Assembly (NCBI GenBank): GCA_917880885.1
Contig: OU862920.1
Coordinates: forward strand, 42,009,019 to 42,073,018
Reading direction: 5' to 3'
DNA from: Limnephilus marmoratus
Lineage: Eukaryota > Arthropoda > Insecta > Trichoptera > Limnephilidae
DNA length: 64,000 nt
The notes beneath the pieces were generated by a model that worked only from the letters and a program-made list of their open reading frames with translations, searched no databases and had not been told where the DNA came from. The position numbers were made by a program, and so were the translations under genes. Shown here in pieces: positions 54,641-64,000 of this stretch. The stretch's first letter is position 1. Every line of letters starts with the position of its first letter.

Positions 54641-55059
54641 TAAAAAATTAAAAAGAGAATTAATTCACAAATCCGAAAACTGGATAGTAAATTTTTTCAA
54701 TATTTTTTTCGTGTAGCATAAATAAATCATTACCCGCAACGGTGACCAGATTGTTTTGCATTGTTATTATTATTTGAAAATAATAAGCCAATTCAATTTG
54801 ATTCGTTTGATTCCCGAATTATTACGAATTCAGTGTCGCTACGCGTTGCGCCTATCCTTCCCAATCTACGCGTTGCCTTGCATCGTTCCCAACCTCTCGC
54901 CGTTACCCGGACCACGATGTCCCTCTGCCAGCGAGCAGATAATCCCTAGAAGGGCGATCTACGTCTATCGAATCGAGAGAAAACAGAAAGGTTACTAGAC
55001 AGGTCAATGAATTTCGATATTCGAAAAGGTTTGATCAATTTCATAAAAAAAAAAAATCA

Positions 55060-55310
55060 GAGTGCAATTCACACGCGGTAGAAGCGAAACTTTACCAAAA
55101 CAATCTCAACCAATGAAGAAACAAGGAGCCTTGAAAAGTGAGGTCATAATCAAAGCGGCCAATGAGCGCAGACCTAGCGTCATTTCCGTTTTATATCTCA
55201 ACCAATAGGAGCCTTGATAGGAGTTTGATGTTTCGCAGGTGCAATCATTTTCGTTTCATCCGAATTACAAATCACAACGGGGCTATATAAGTTTCACTTC
55301 AAAAAGAAGT
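55060..55310 (+). promoter_or_regulatory. Dispersed promoter-like repeat with CCAAT and TATA motifs
   Basis: GAAACTTTACCAAAACAATC, then AACCAATGAAG, GGCCAATGAGCGCAG and AACCAATAGGAGCC, then GGGGCTATATAAGTTTCACT. Three CCAAT motifs upstream of a TATATAA is the layout of a polymerase II promoter. Copies at 17860-18060 (reverse) and 57050-57240 show that it is a repeat. No recognisable gene follows. Confidence 0.5.
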
Positions 55311-57049
55311 TCGGGCACCCGGACACGCCCACATCAAACTTAAAAGTTGATCGAACTATTCAAAATATCGAAACATATAATCAATTTCATTAATCAATGC
55401 CTGATAGTCGAAAGGTATTGTTCAATTTGATGACTTCGGTTTTCTTTAAAATCGGTGTACATCACACTTCTAGGGATCTTCTGTTCCGGCTCTGCCTTAT
55501 TGGGGACCCGGCAATAATAATAATATTAATAAGGCTTGTTATTCTAGCCAAAGTGATTTTAAATCCCCGACCGGATGGCTAAAACCGAGAGAACCCCAAA
55601 ATTGTGTGCGCTTCTGTTTAATAATTTGTGCTTTATTTTCAGATTAACGATTATTAGTATGCAGGATACGCAACGCGTGATCCCCTCAAAATTAAGATGC
55701 CGAAAATTCACACAACAAATCTGTAGATTCTTGGTTGACCCGTTGGCCTAAAGTTTTGAAATTTTCATTTTTTCAAATATCCTTCATCGCCCTCATTATC
55801 TTACGCTTTATTCTAATTATCTTTTATCCCTTATTCTAATTTCCTCATAATTTCCTCACTAGCCCCAGGCAGTTATGCTATTCTATATTCTATCGCGTTA
55901 ACGTAAAAAAAACACACAACTTTGAGGGCACTTGTCTACTACAACTCCACCTCAACAGAATATTGAAATGGCATATTTTGTATTACCAATAATGAAGTTG
56001 CTCCATATTAATCAAATCCATGTACGTCGTAGGTACCTATGTATGAGTAATTTTATTATCATTACTTATAATCACATTAACCCCCCACGCCTCGGTCATA
56101 TTTTGTCAGAAGGTCAAAATATTTCCGCTTTGCAATAAAATTCAAGTAATGGAATATATCTGAACGTGTCACAAAACTAAAAACTCTTTTTGAAAAGTAG
56201 AAAAATTCGCTTTCACATTTTATAAATCGAAATGATAAAAAAAGAAAATATAAAATTTTTTTGCAAACATGAAAAAGTTTTGAAAAACGCTCATCTTTCG
56301 TCTTTTTTAACTAATATTTATTACTAATATCTAAAAAACATATTTTTGTCGTTCCATGTAATAATAATAATAATTATAAAAAAATCCAAAGTTTCAATTT
56401 TCTTTTTCAAAAATTACCTGAAATTTTGTAAATGTGTCTCTAAAAATATCTTTTAGATTTGAATATAAAGCGTGTTGTTTTCTCTTTCTAACGCCGTTTA
56501 TATCATCTTTCTCACTATGATAGTAAGGGAGACACAACGATTTCTGCGAGACCTACCTTCTTCTGAAAAGCGAATACTTAATACTACAACTTCATCTATT
56601 ATTAAAATGACATATTTCGTATTACCTATAAAAGGTGGTCCACATTAATCAAATCCATATAGGTCGTAGATATGTACCAGTAATTCTATTATCATTACTT
56701 CTAATCACATTAATAATATATGTGTGTACCAATATGATAAAGATAAGTGTTGGTACACATCGAGGTATGAAAGCTTTTCCGAGAAATGTTTTGCTAGCCT
56801 TTCAGGCCTCGACCGTATTTTGTCAGAGGGTCAAATAATTCCGCTTTACAATAAAATCCAAACAAATGGAATATTTCTGAACATATCCGAAAACAAAAAA
56901 TTGTTTTCGTAAGGTCATAAAATACTAAATCGAAATAAACATATAATTTTTGAACTATAAAAATCTTTCTTGCAAATATAATAGTTTTAAAAATTGGTCA
57001 CCTTATGTTTTCTGTAACTAAAATTACTGAAAACGAAAAAAAAATATCG

Positions 57050-57240
57050 AGTGCAGTTTACACGCGATAGAAGCGAAACTTTACCAAAACAATCTCAACC
57101 AATACTCTCTCGACCAATGAGCGCAGACCTTGCTTAATTTCCGTTTCATGTCCCAACCAATAGGAGCCTTGAAAAGTGACATCATTATTAAAGCGGCCGA
57201 TAAGCGCAGTTGATGCGTCGCAGGTGAACTAATCGTCATT
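57050..57240 (+). repeat. Promoter-like repeat, second copy
   Basis: It shares GATAGAAGCGAAACTTTACC, CGACCAATGAGCGCAGACC and AACCAATAGGAGCC with 55060-55310 but lacks the TATATAA segment. An internal segment is rearranged. Confidence 0.65.
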
Positions 57241-57369
57241 TCCGTTTCATACATTGTGCACATTTTATTAGACGAATGTATTACAAAAGTTAATGTCATC
57301 TTACTTTTTTTGTTGTTCCATATGAAAATGTATAGGACGTGGTGTTTACTCTTTCTAAGACCGTTTATA

Positions 57370-58251
57370 CGGTTCACGGCGAGTTCATCGAAAATTATTT
57401 CATCGGAAGCAAATTCATCGAAAACGAGTTCATCAAAAACGAGTTTATCGAAAACGAGTACATCGAAAACCAATTCATCGAAAAACAATTCATCGAAAAC
57501 CAATTCATCGAATGATCAATTTAGCGAATCGCCAATTCATCGAAAAAAATATTTAGTAGATATTTGAGGGAAATGCCGAGCGGACCTGGAAGTTAAAGCA
57601 TTTTATTTTTTTTATTTTTATACATGAATACCGCATAAGAGTCCCAACTGCTCCAATCTGGAGCCAGTGGGACTATGGCATCCCCAATTGGGGTATGTTG
57701 TGAGGCTGAAGGCAGTGGGGAGGGGAAGGAGATAGGGAAGATGAAGGTGGGGAAGTACCTGGCTATTCAGATCTGGTCACCAAACACGGCAGAAGCCATT
57801 TCAAGCAACGTTTCAATTCTGAATGGTGGTCTTACACCAGGGCGATACTGAGAGAATCTTCCACTCTGGAACGTGCCGCAAATATACTATATATTATTTT
57901 AAATGAATAAATTGTGAAATACACAAATTAATCAAATAAAATTTTTTTGCCACGCCGGGATTCGATCCCGCGACCTTCGGAATGCGAGTCAAGCGCCTTA
58001 CTGCTGCACTACGCCGGCCGTCAATAAAAGTAGACAATAAATTTATATATAAAAAAATTGATAATAAAACTTTGGACAAGGAGACTAACCTAACCTAATC
58101 TTTTTTTTCGATGAATTGACGAATTGATGAATTGATTGTTCGATGAATTGGTTTTCGATGAATTGGTTTTCGATGAACTCGTTTTCGTAGAACTCGGTTT
58201 CGATGAACTCGTTTTCGATGAATTGATTTTCGATGAACTCGTCGGTTACCG
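57370..58251. mobile_element. Inverted minisatellite element split by a SINE
   Basis: The left end CGGTTCACGGCGAGTTCATC and right end GATGAACTCGTCGGTTACCG are inverted. Each arm is an array of about 15 bp (TTCATCGAAAACGAG and variants): 57384-57550 on the left and 58105-58240 on the right in reverse. The SINE at 57600-58022 lies between them. The array creates a 140-codon minus frame and a 103-codon plus frame that are artefacts. Confidence 0.8.
57600..58022 (-). repeat. tRNA-derived SINE, full-length copy
   Basis: Read on the minus strand, it starts TGACGGCCGGCGTAGTGCAG (A-box region), then GGGATCGAATCCC (B-box). The body has TTTGCGGCACGTTCCAGAG and GAAACGTTGCTTGAAATGGC, then a C-rich stretch and a T/A-rich tail near 57600. 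It lies between the two arms of an inverted minisatellite. About 420 bp. Confidence 0.85.
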
Positions 58252-58419
58252 TCTATAAATGTATCATATTTCTCACTGTGTTAGTAAGGGAGGCACAACG
58301 ATTTCTATGAGTTGTTCCGAAAGCTGAACAAAAAGACTGGACGGGTTAACGCATGTACAAACGAATATAGCTTGAGTCTTGTTCAACGTGACTATTAAAG
58401 TCATTAGTTTAAAAAAAAC

Positions 58420-58806
58420 TCAATGTATCGTCCCTAGCTCGCGTGCTGAGTTTTCTACTTTCTTCACACGCAACTTTGCGGTCTCCTCTTTTGCGCACAA
58501 TTCCCCGTTTTTATAAAGTACACCGCTGATACTTTCCCGTACACGAGACGTGTGAAAGAGTGTCTTAACGACGAAGCTCTCAGCGGCAGAGCCATGTTTG
58601 CGCACTTCTGATAGATCCATTGTAATCTTCCCTTCTTTCTTATAAACGACGCGTGTAACCGAATGAGAGGTTACGTCGGAGCTCTCAGTATAGTACTCGC
58701 CAAACTTTAAGGAGTAACATCCATCAAAAAATCGACGAATAAGGAGAGTTTTTAAGGTTAAAAAAAGTGGCATGCCCCCCTGCCCATGCATTTCTCCGTC
58801 GCACAT
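58420..58806 (-). CDS. Unassigned 128-codon open frame
   Basis: The minus frame runs from ATG at 58806 to the TAA near 58420 and includes LTLKTLLIRRFFDGCYSLKF, VTRVVYKKEGKITMDLSEVR and ESISGVLYKNGELCAKEETA. Local GC is above that of its surroundings. Two loosely repeated segments with AGCTCTCAG occur in it. It is on the strand opposite trio, within the long 3' intron. No domain is recognised. Confidence 0.3.
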   Translation of the reverse strand: MCDGEMHGQGGMPLFLTLKTLLIRRFFDGCYSLKFGEYYTESSDVTSHSVTRVVYKKEGKITMDLSEVRKHGSAAESFVVKTLFHTSRVRESISGVLYKNGELCAKEETAKLRVKKVENSARELGTIH

Positions 58807-58849
58807 GTGTTTTTACGAATCTTTCTCTTTCGCTTACGTTCATTGTAAA

Positions 58850-60250
58850 ATCAGTAACAGCGCGAGAATGAATCGTACCATGTTCAGGACGGTTTTAAGT
58901 TTGGTGTGTATATTACTGTTATGTAACCTATAATGGTTTCTTTACTACCAGTTTATCTACAGTTTCAGTTTTTATTTTTTTTATAATTTTTTTTATTAAT
59001 GCATTTTTAATACAATAACTTTATTTTATCATGTAGGCCTCAATGGGTGATTTACCCCCGATGATTATTTTTCCACTCCATTACATCCGAACTTCAACAC
59101 TACTTTTTTCAGTATATCGACCGTCTAGTTGATTAGTCAGACATCTCCGAAAAATCGAAATTTGAGTCGAGTTTGCAGTTATAAAAGTGTTCCATCTATC
59201 TATTACAATACTCAGATTACTCATGAACACCACCAAAACAATTATAATGCAGAAGAAATGGTTGTGAATTAAACAAAATATTAGTTGATTATTTAAAAAT
59301 GTCATACTAATGTATTATACCGTTTTGTCTCCCGGTATTATTTTCTAGCATATTTAAATGCGAATACACAGACAGGTGTAAATAATATTTGATTTGTGGT
59401 GAGCATTTGAATATTACTTTCCTCATTATCTCAAAACTGAGTATTTGGAGATGTCTGACTAATCAACTGATCGATCGATATGTACGAGTATATTACATAG
59501 CTCTTGATAAAAATGAGGTCAAGAGCTAAAGATAGTTTGTTTTGTTCCAAAAATTCCACACAGATAATCTGTTCGCTCTTCGAAAAGTTTTGCTGCATCA
59601 AAAATGGATTCTTTCTCTCTGTGGTTAAGTTTCAGAAAATAAGTTGATTGGGTAATTTTCAGTAATAAATTAAATGTAAAATGGAAGGCACTTACAATCG
59701 TATTTATGTTTTATGAGTACATAAAATCACGTATCCGTAACAGCAAATTCTTCAAATCAGAGCATTTTTGCTGACAAAAATTCAACGTTTTTTTACATAT
59801 ATGTTCAGCCGACGAAATTTATTAACCAATGTAAACTGAGAGAAAGCATTTATTTCTAATATATTATATTAGCAGATCCTAAGGGTTCCGCAAAATACTA
59901 ACGACGTGACGTGTCTTATAGTTCCCAAAGAATCCAAAGAGCAGCGGGTTTTTCCTCATTACGTTTCCGAAAGTTTTCCTGTTTTCTTGTTGAGCAGCTA
60001 AGCGCACCTGAGCTCTGCTGAGCAGCGCAAAGGGAATAAACAATTTGCTCGTAGAAAGCAAATTGCACCATTAAATATTACTCAGGACTCAGAACGTCGA
60101 AGAATAATATCATTTTCTTATTCCACCGTGCAAAGGATAACAATGAGTTCTCCGCAACTAATTAGGTAGATTTTTAATATTATATGATATCTGCAATCTG
60201 CAAACCTTTTAATATATGTATAATCAACATTTTTAAATGTATTTTGGGCT
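58850..60250. other. AT-rich part of the long trio intron
   Basis: A possible inverted pair, AGACATCTCCGAAAAATCG at 59139 and GGAGATGTCTGACTAATCAA at 59446, hints at a small element of about 380 bp. Evidence is too thin to delimit it. Confidence 0.4.
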
Positions 60251-60254
60251 AAAG

Positions 60255-61758
60255 TTCGGTTTATGGGGGAAATTCCTAAAAAATAAAACTAGTTATTTTT
60301 ATACTAATTTTGGGTCGGGGAATCCGAATCTGAAAGAATTAGGCGGCGGCAAGCAATATTAACTGAATTACACGACTTTAAAAATTTTTATACACATACA
60401 GGAAAATAGCCATTTTGGAAGCATTTTGATTCCTAGAAAATCAAACTAGTTATTTTTATACCAACTATGGGCCGGGGAATCCGAATCTGAAAGAATTAGG
60501 CGGCGGCAAGCAATATTAACTGAATTACACGACTTTAAAATTTTCTATACACACACACATGAAAATATTCATTTCGGAAGCATTTTGACACACGTAGTAC
60601 AAAGATCATAGAAAAACAAGATAACATAGATGTTTTTACCACACAAAATTAAGTGTTGTCATTAAGCAGTAATATCAATAACGTAAAATAACATGTTTAT
60701 ATTTTAAGTACTTATTTTTTATAAATTTTACTCACTTTTGTATCACAAACCATGTTACATAAACCCAGCGTAGCTGCTAAACTACTTGAAAACAGGGATG
60801 TTTTTTTGCCGTGACGCGAGCAGGCGGTATAAAGGGGCACAAACCATGTTACACAAACCTAGCGTAGCCGTTAAACTACTTGAAAACAGGGATGTTTTTT
60901 TGCCGTGACGCGAGCAGGCGGTATAAAGGGGCACAAACCATGTTACACAAACCTAGCGTAGCCGCTAAACTACTTGAAAACAGGGATGTTTTTTTGCCGT
61001 GACGCGAGCAGGCGGTATAAAGGGGCACAAACCATGTTACACAAACCTAGCGTAGCCGCTAAACTACTTGAAAACAGGGATGTTTTTTTGCCGTGACGCG
61101 AGCAGGCGGTATAAAGGGGCACAAAACATGTTACACAAACCTAGCGTAGCCGCTAAACTACTTGAAAACAGGGATGTTTTTTTGCCGTGACGCGAGCAGG
61201 CGGTATAAAGGGGCACAAACCATGTTACACAAACCTAGCGTTAGGTTAGGTTAGGTTACGCATTTTTAAGACTACGAATTTTCATACTTTTGGTTTAAGA
61301 ATACGGCCGTTGTGATAGTCGTAATTCATAATATAGGGATAAATATTTTTGAGAGCTGGTAACACTGCCAGCACATGTTTTAGTACATTTCTTATTTTTC
61401 TATGATTTTCGTACTTCGTGTGTCAAAATGTTTCCGAAATGACTATTTTCATGTGTGTGTGTGTATAGAAAATTTTAAAGTCGTGTAATTCAGTTAATAT
61501 TGCTTGCCGCCGCCTAATTCTTTCAGATTCGGATTCCCCGGCCCATAGTTAGTATAAAAATAACTAGTTTGATTTTCTAGGAATCAAAATGCTTCCAAAA
61601 TGGCTATTTTCCTGTGTGTGTATAAAATTTTTTAAAGTCGTGTAACTCAGTTAATATTGCTTACCGCCGCCTAATTCTTTCAGATTCGGATTTTCCGGCC
61701 CATAATTAGTATAAAAAATAAAAAAAATTTTTTTTTGGACCATCCCCCATAAACCGAA
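60255..61758. mobile_element. Inverted-repeat element with internal 94-bp tandem array
   Basis: The left arm starts TTCGGTTTATGGGGGA (60255) and the right arm ends TCCCCCATAAACCGAA (61758). Inside each arm a subrepeat with GAATCCGAATCTGAAAGAAT and GGCGGCGGCAAGCAATATTA occurs twice. The centre holds the 94-bp array. There is no coding frame, so it is non-autonomous. Arms of about 400 bp make this a fold-back type of element. Confidence 0.85.
60744..61240 (+). repeat. 94-bp tandem repeat, five units plus a partial sixth
   Basis: CACAAACCATGTTACA begins units at 60744, 60838, 60932, 61026, 61120 and 61214, an exact 94-bp period. Units contain AACAGGGATGTTTTTTTGCC and GACGCGAGCAGGCGGTATAA and differ at only a few positions. 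The array ends in TTAGGTTAGGTTAGGTTA (about 61240). Confidence 0.95.
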
Positions 61759-61789
61759 TTTTTTCCGTATTTTGCTTTTGTAAATAATG

Positions 61790-62510
61790 CCTATCCACAT
61801 TAAAAGGGAAAAAAACCGGAAATATATCATTTTTAAATCAAATTTTAGACGTATTGACTCTTTTCTACAAAAAATATAAATTGATTTCGAAAGAATGTTC
61901 TTTGATCTAGTAAAGCTATGTTTTAAATTTTGAGAAAACATGTTTATTTTTAGTACAATAAGGTTTTACCGTAGGTCGTTAGCAGGTTTGTTAATTTTTT
62001 ATACAAAATTTTGTATTATACAACATACATTTATAATCATACAATAATGCAGTAAAATAAATCAATACATTATTTGGGAAAGCTATGTTTTATAATTTTA
62101 ATTTTAGTTCAAATAAAATTATAATATCCGCGCACTAGTTATGTGACGAAAATACTCCAGTTTGTCTATTTATTTACGGTCATACAAACTAATATATTTA
62201 AAAAAATTACATTCTTATTTTGCTTAGACATAATTGAAAAATTATAAATATTTATGATAAAAAAATAATTGCAAAATGTACATAATTTTAATAGTTTTAC
62301 CATCACGAGTTTGAGCATTTTTGAATGTAGGTATTTATCAAAACCAATTTTGAATGAAATAAAATCGATATTGAGTTATTATGTTAAAATTATGGTATTA
62401 TGGTGTTGAGAATAATTAATCTTTCTCATCGGAACCGCCCTACGCAGTTGCAAGGGTACGATCGCAAGATCATCGTTCGATGAAATTTGAATTCTCGGCC
62501 GCTGGTTAAT
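61790..62510. mobile_element. Family A relative, reverse orientation
   Basis: GAATAATTAATCTTTCTCAT followed by GAACCGCCCTA at about 62409-62442 is the reverse of GGGCGGTTACAATGAGAAAG at 16915-16934. Blocks near TTTTAGACGTATTGACTCTT (61842) and GGTCGTTAGCAGGTTTG (61974) also match in order. It adjoins the 94-bp array element, which appears inserted at its edge. Confidence 0.65.
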
Positions 62511-62819
62511 CGCCCCTGATTTTGAGAAAATATGTAGGTTCTTTACTATAAGATGACAAATTTAATACTATGTCTATATTTAATTTATTTCAATTTGGAA
62601 GGCGGGTACGGGTTCCGCCGCCCCATTTATTGGATAACCAACACCTCTGTCATAGGGCACCCCGAGTAGTTAGTTACGTTTGGTGCCCGAATCCATGGGG
62701 TGAGGGTTGTCTAAGTCTTGACGGCGGATGGTTTTGTCTACCTACTGCGTGGCGGGCCGGATGAATTGGATTCATACATTCTGCTGAACAAATTTACCTT
62801 CAGATTTCATACCATAGAT

Positions 62820-62935
62820 ATCATATTTCTCACAACTTTATCTCCCTCTCTCCCTGAAAAGATCCTCAACAAAGATGCCACAGGCCCTGAGGGATTTTGT
62901 TCCTCATGGCCTCCTGTGAGGAGATAATATAAAAA
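62820..62935 (+). mobile_element. 3' tail of jockey-type LINE relative
   Basis: CACAGGCCCTGAGGGATTTT and CATGGCCTCCTGTGAGGAG followed by ATAATATAAAAA match the hairpin-like 3' UTR of the jockey-type LINE. The upstream 62590-62820 is GC-richer and could be more of the same element, but its translation gives no RT motif. Confidence 0.65.
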
Positions 62936-62939
62936 TCTT

Positions 62940-63095
62940 TAAAAAATGATGAGGGACACATTAGCTCAGTTGGTAGAGCACTGACCCGGCAAGTCATAGG
63001 TTCTTGGTTCGAGTTCCAGATATGACCGTATCTTTTTCTAATTTTTCTATTTCAGATTTTCAATTGAGTTTCGCTAATATTGTTGTTCGTCACGG
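62940..63095 (+). repeat. tRNA-cassette repeat, partial
   Basis: The cassette plus the 3' flank ending CGCTAATATTGTTGTTCG are recognisable. The 5' body is missing, replaced by the LINE tail at 62820-62935. Confidence 0.7.
62955..63026 (+). tRNA. tRNA-like cassette, type 2, second locus
   Basis: It has the same D-arm, anticodon arm and overall 72-nt length as 23143-23214. The T-stem is weakened (CTTGGTTCGAGTTCCAG). Its right flank TTTTTCTATTTCAGATTTTC and GAGTTTCGCTAATATTG is the type 1 body flank as well. It lies directly after a LINE tail. Confidence 0.6.
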
Positions 63096-63719
63096 AAATA
63101 ACGCTTTCCTATCGAGAATAATCGGTAGGTGTTTTAATTAAAATGCGCAATTTAAAAAAAGTGTCTTTTAAGAGGTAAAGCCATTGTTGCAAGATTAGAT
63201 TATAAAAATAAATAAAGATCTCCTCTTTTGTACGTATATAATAATTACAAAATTTCAACACCCATGAAATATTACCCTAGTTATTCATGGTCGGTCACTC
63301 TGTCACTGAAGTGTGTCAGGTGGTTAGTTACAAGTGACCGAGTGGTTGGAAAAGGAGTTAGGTGGCTGAGAGGAACCCACCCTCCCGTGTTTAAAGCGAA
63401 AATAGCTCACTCCGCTCACAAGACCTCGCCATGCAAACTTAAAACGAATGCACTTTGTGGTTTCTTACTCGCGACCTTACGACTTATGTGGCTAAAAACT
63501 CCATTTTATGTACCGGCTTAAGCCAAGTCGTGAGTTTTATGTCGAAAATTAATTAAAAAGTAACTGCAGATTTCACAAATAAAACAAATTTCACAAAAGG
63601 CAAATCTATGTATAACGATTCCTTCGTATGAAAATTTTTAAGGAAGCTGAATCTAATTTTTTTGGAAGCTGATAGCCTACCATGTGAAACTTAGAGAAAC
63701 TAAATTTGTTTTTCTTATG

Positions 63720-63950
63720 ACTATTTCACAATTTAACTATTGTATCTGTGTGTAACATGTATTTGTGTGCCCCAAATTAAACACTTCTTTTGCCCAACAC
63801 CATTATACTCACCAAGGAAAATTCTTTTTCAATAACCTACCAATAGAAATCAGAAGCATTAGGAACAAAGTTCAATTGTTGAACTCCATCAAAAAGTATT
63901 TTAGAGAATGTCACATTAAAAATCATACTTGTTTTTCTTCTTACTGAATA
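63720..63950 (+). mobile_element. LINE reverse transcriptase C-terminal fragment
   Basis: The frame 63765-63947 codes for HQGKFFFNNLPIEIRSIRN followed by SIKKYFRECH. The xxFxNxLPxEIR block and following basic helix are the usual non-LTR RT tail. No RT catalytic domain is present, so this is a 5'-truncated copy. Confidence 0.65.
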
Positions 63951-64000
63951 CATATATGTTTGCATATTTTAGTTAACGGGTCTGATTGCCATGTGTCTGT

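Larger units (their letters stand above)
55928..58345 (+). repeat. Roughly 650-bp tandem duplication, second unit interrupted
   Basis: Unit 1 (55928-56576) and unit 2 (from 56577) share CCATATTAATCAAATCCAT, ATTATCATTACTT and TATTTTGTCAGA-GGTCAAA. The end of unit 2 (GTAAGGGAGGCACAACGATT, 58286-58305) is displaced by the promoter-like repeat and the minisatellite-SINE element. Confidence 0.65.
47007..64000 (+). other. Long 3' intron of trio (or region beyond an early end)
   Basis: No SH3, second DH-PH or kinase-like exon is visible in any frame. The stretch is nearly all repeats: nested DNA elements at 47.7-50.0 kb, a palindrome at 52.0 kb, LINE, SINE and tRNA-cassette copies at 53.9-58.3 kb, and the 94-bp array element at 60.2-61.8 kb. 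Because the 13th exon ends in a good donor with no stop, an intron is the simplest reading. Confidence 0.75.

Noticed and set aside
57081..57567. Ser/Lys-rich 103-codon + frame and repetitive 140-codon minus frame
   Set aside because: Translation of the 15-bp minisatellite array, which has no stops in either direction.
60744..61240. CRISPR-like direct repeats
   Set aside because: Units are contiguous 94-bp copies without unique spacers, in an animal genome; it is a satellite array.

Overview
This is a 64 kb piece of an AT-rich, repeat-laden insect nuclear genome. Evidence for an animal is one multi-exon gene with standard GT-AG introns. Evidence for an insect is a set of non-LTR retrotransposons, tRNA-derived SINEs, Helitron ends and small inverted-repeat elements typical of Lepidoptera or Hemiptera, plus short TTAGG motifs. 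Nothing in the window fixes the order or species.

The only clearly functional gene is a partial Trio/Kalirin-type Rho guanine nucleotide exchange factor (trio) on the + strand. Thirteen exons between 30722 and 47006 splice into one open frame of about 940 codons: several spectrin repeats (exons 1-7), a basic linker (exon 8), the first Dbl-homology domain (exons 9-11), the first PH domain (exons 11-12) and a Ser-rich tail exon ending in DSDK. The start (Sec14 region and first spectrin repeats) must lie before the window or in exons not recognised in it. The SH3 domain and any second DH-PH module lie after 64000. Positions 1-30721 are therefore either intergenic or an upstream intron; 47007-64000 is most simply one long intron.

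The rest is mostly transposon-derived. 24309-27362 (minus) is a nearly intact jockey-type LINE with one nonsense codon and one A-run frameshift, and a 5'-truncated sister sits in trio intron 7 (42542-43575). Fragments of at least three more LINE lineages occur, including CR1-like and RTE-like tails. A tRNA-derived SINE family is present in several copies. Nested DNA elements (piggyBac-like TTAA ends, a mariner-type TA element, hAT-like ends with a decayed BED finger) fill 34-36 kb and 47-50 kb.

The most unusual material is a set of repeats carrying 72-nt tRNA-like cassettes. The same flanks appear around two different cassettes (23143-23214 and 62955-63026 versus three copies at 32408-33356). 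A second, palindromic body carries a third cassette (3838-4205 and 54318-54640). The 32287-33429 cluster is one inverted plus two tandem 413-bp units bounded by a 12-bp direct repeat. A second theme is inverted-repeat elements with a tandem array inside or forming the arms: 35529-36290 (80-bp units), 60255-61758 (94-bp units) and 57370-58251 (about 15-bp units). The 80-bp and 94-bp units share a core.

Other leads are a minus-strand terminal-exon candidate (7550-7642), a tandem duplication with a conserved minus-strand frame (2150-2444), a 211-codon frame broken once (21081-21713), a possible P450 fragment (720-1022), and a dispersed promoter-like repeat with CCAAT and TATA motifs (17860-18060, 55060-55310, 57050-57240).
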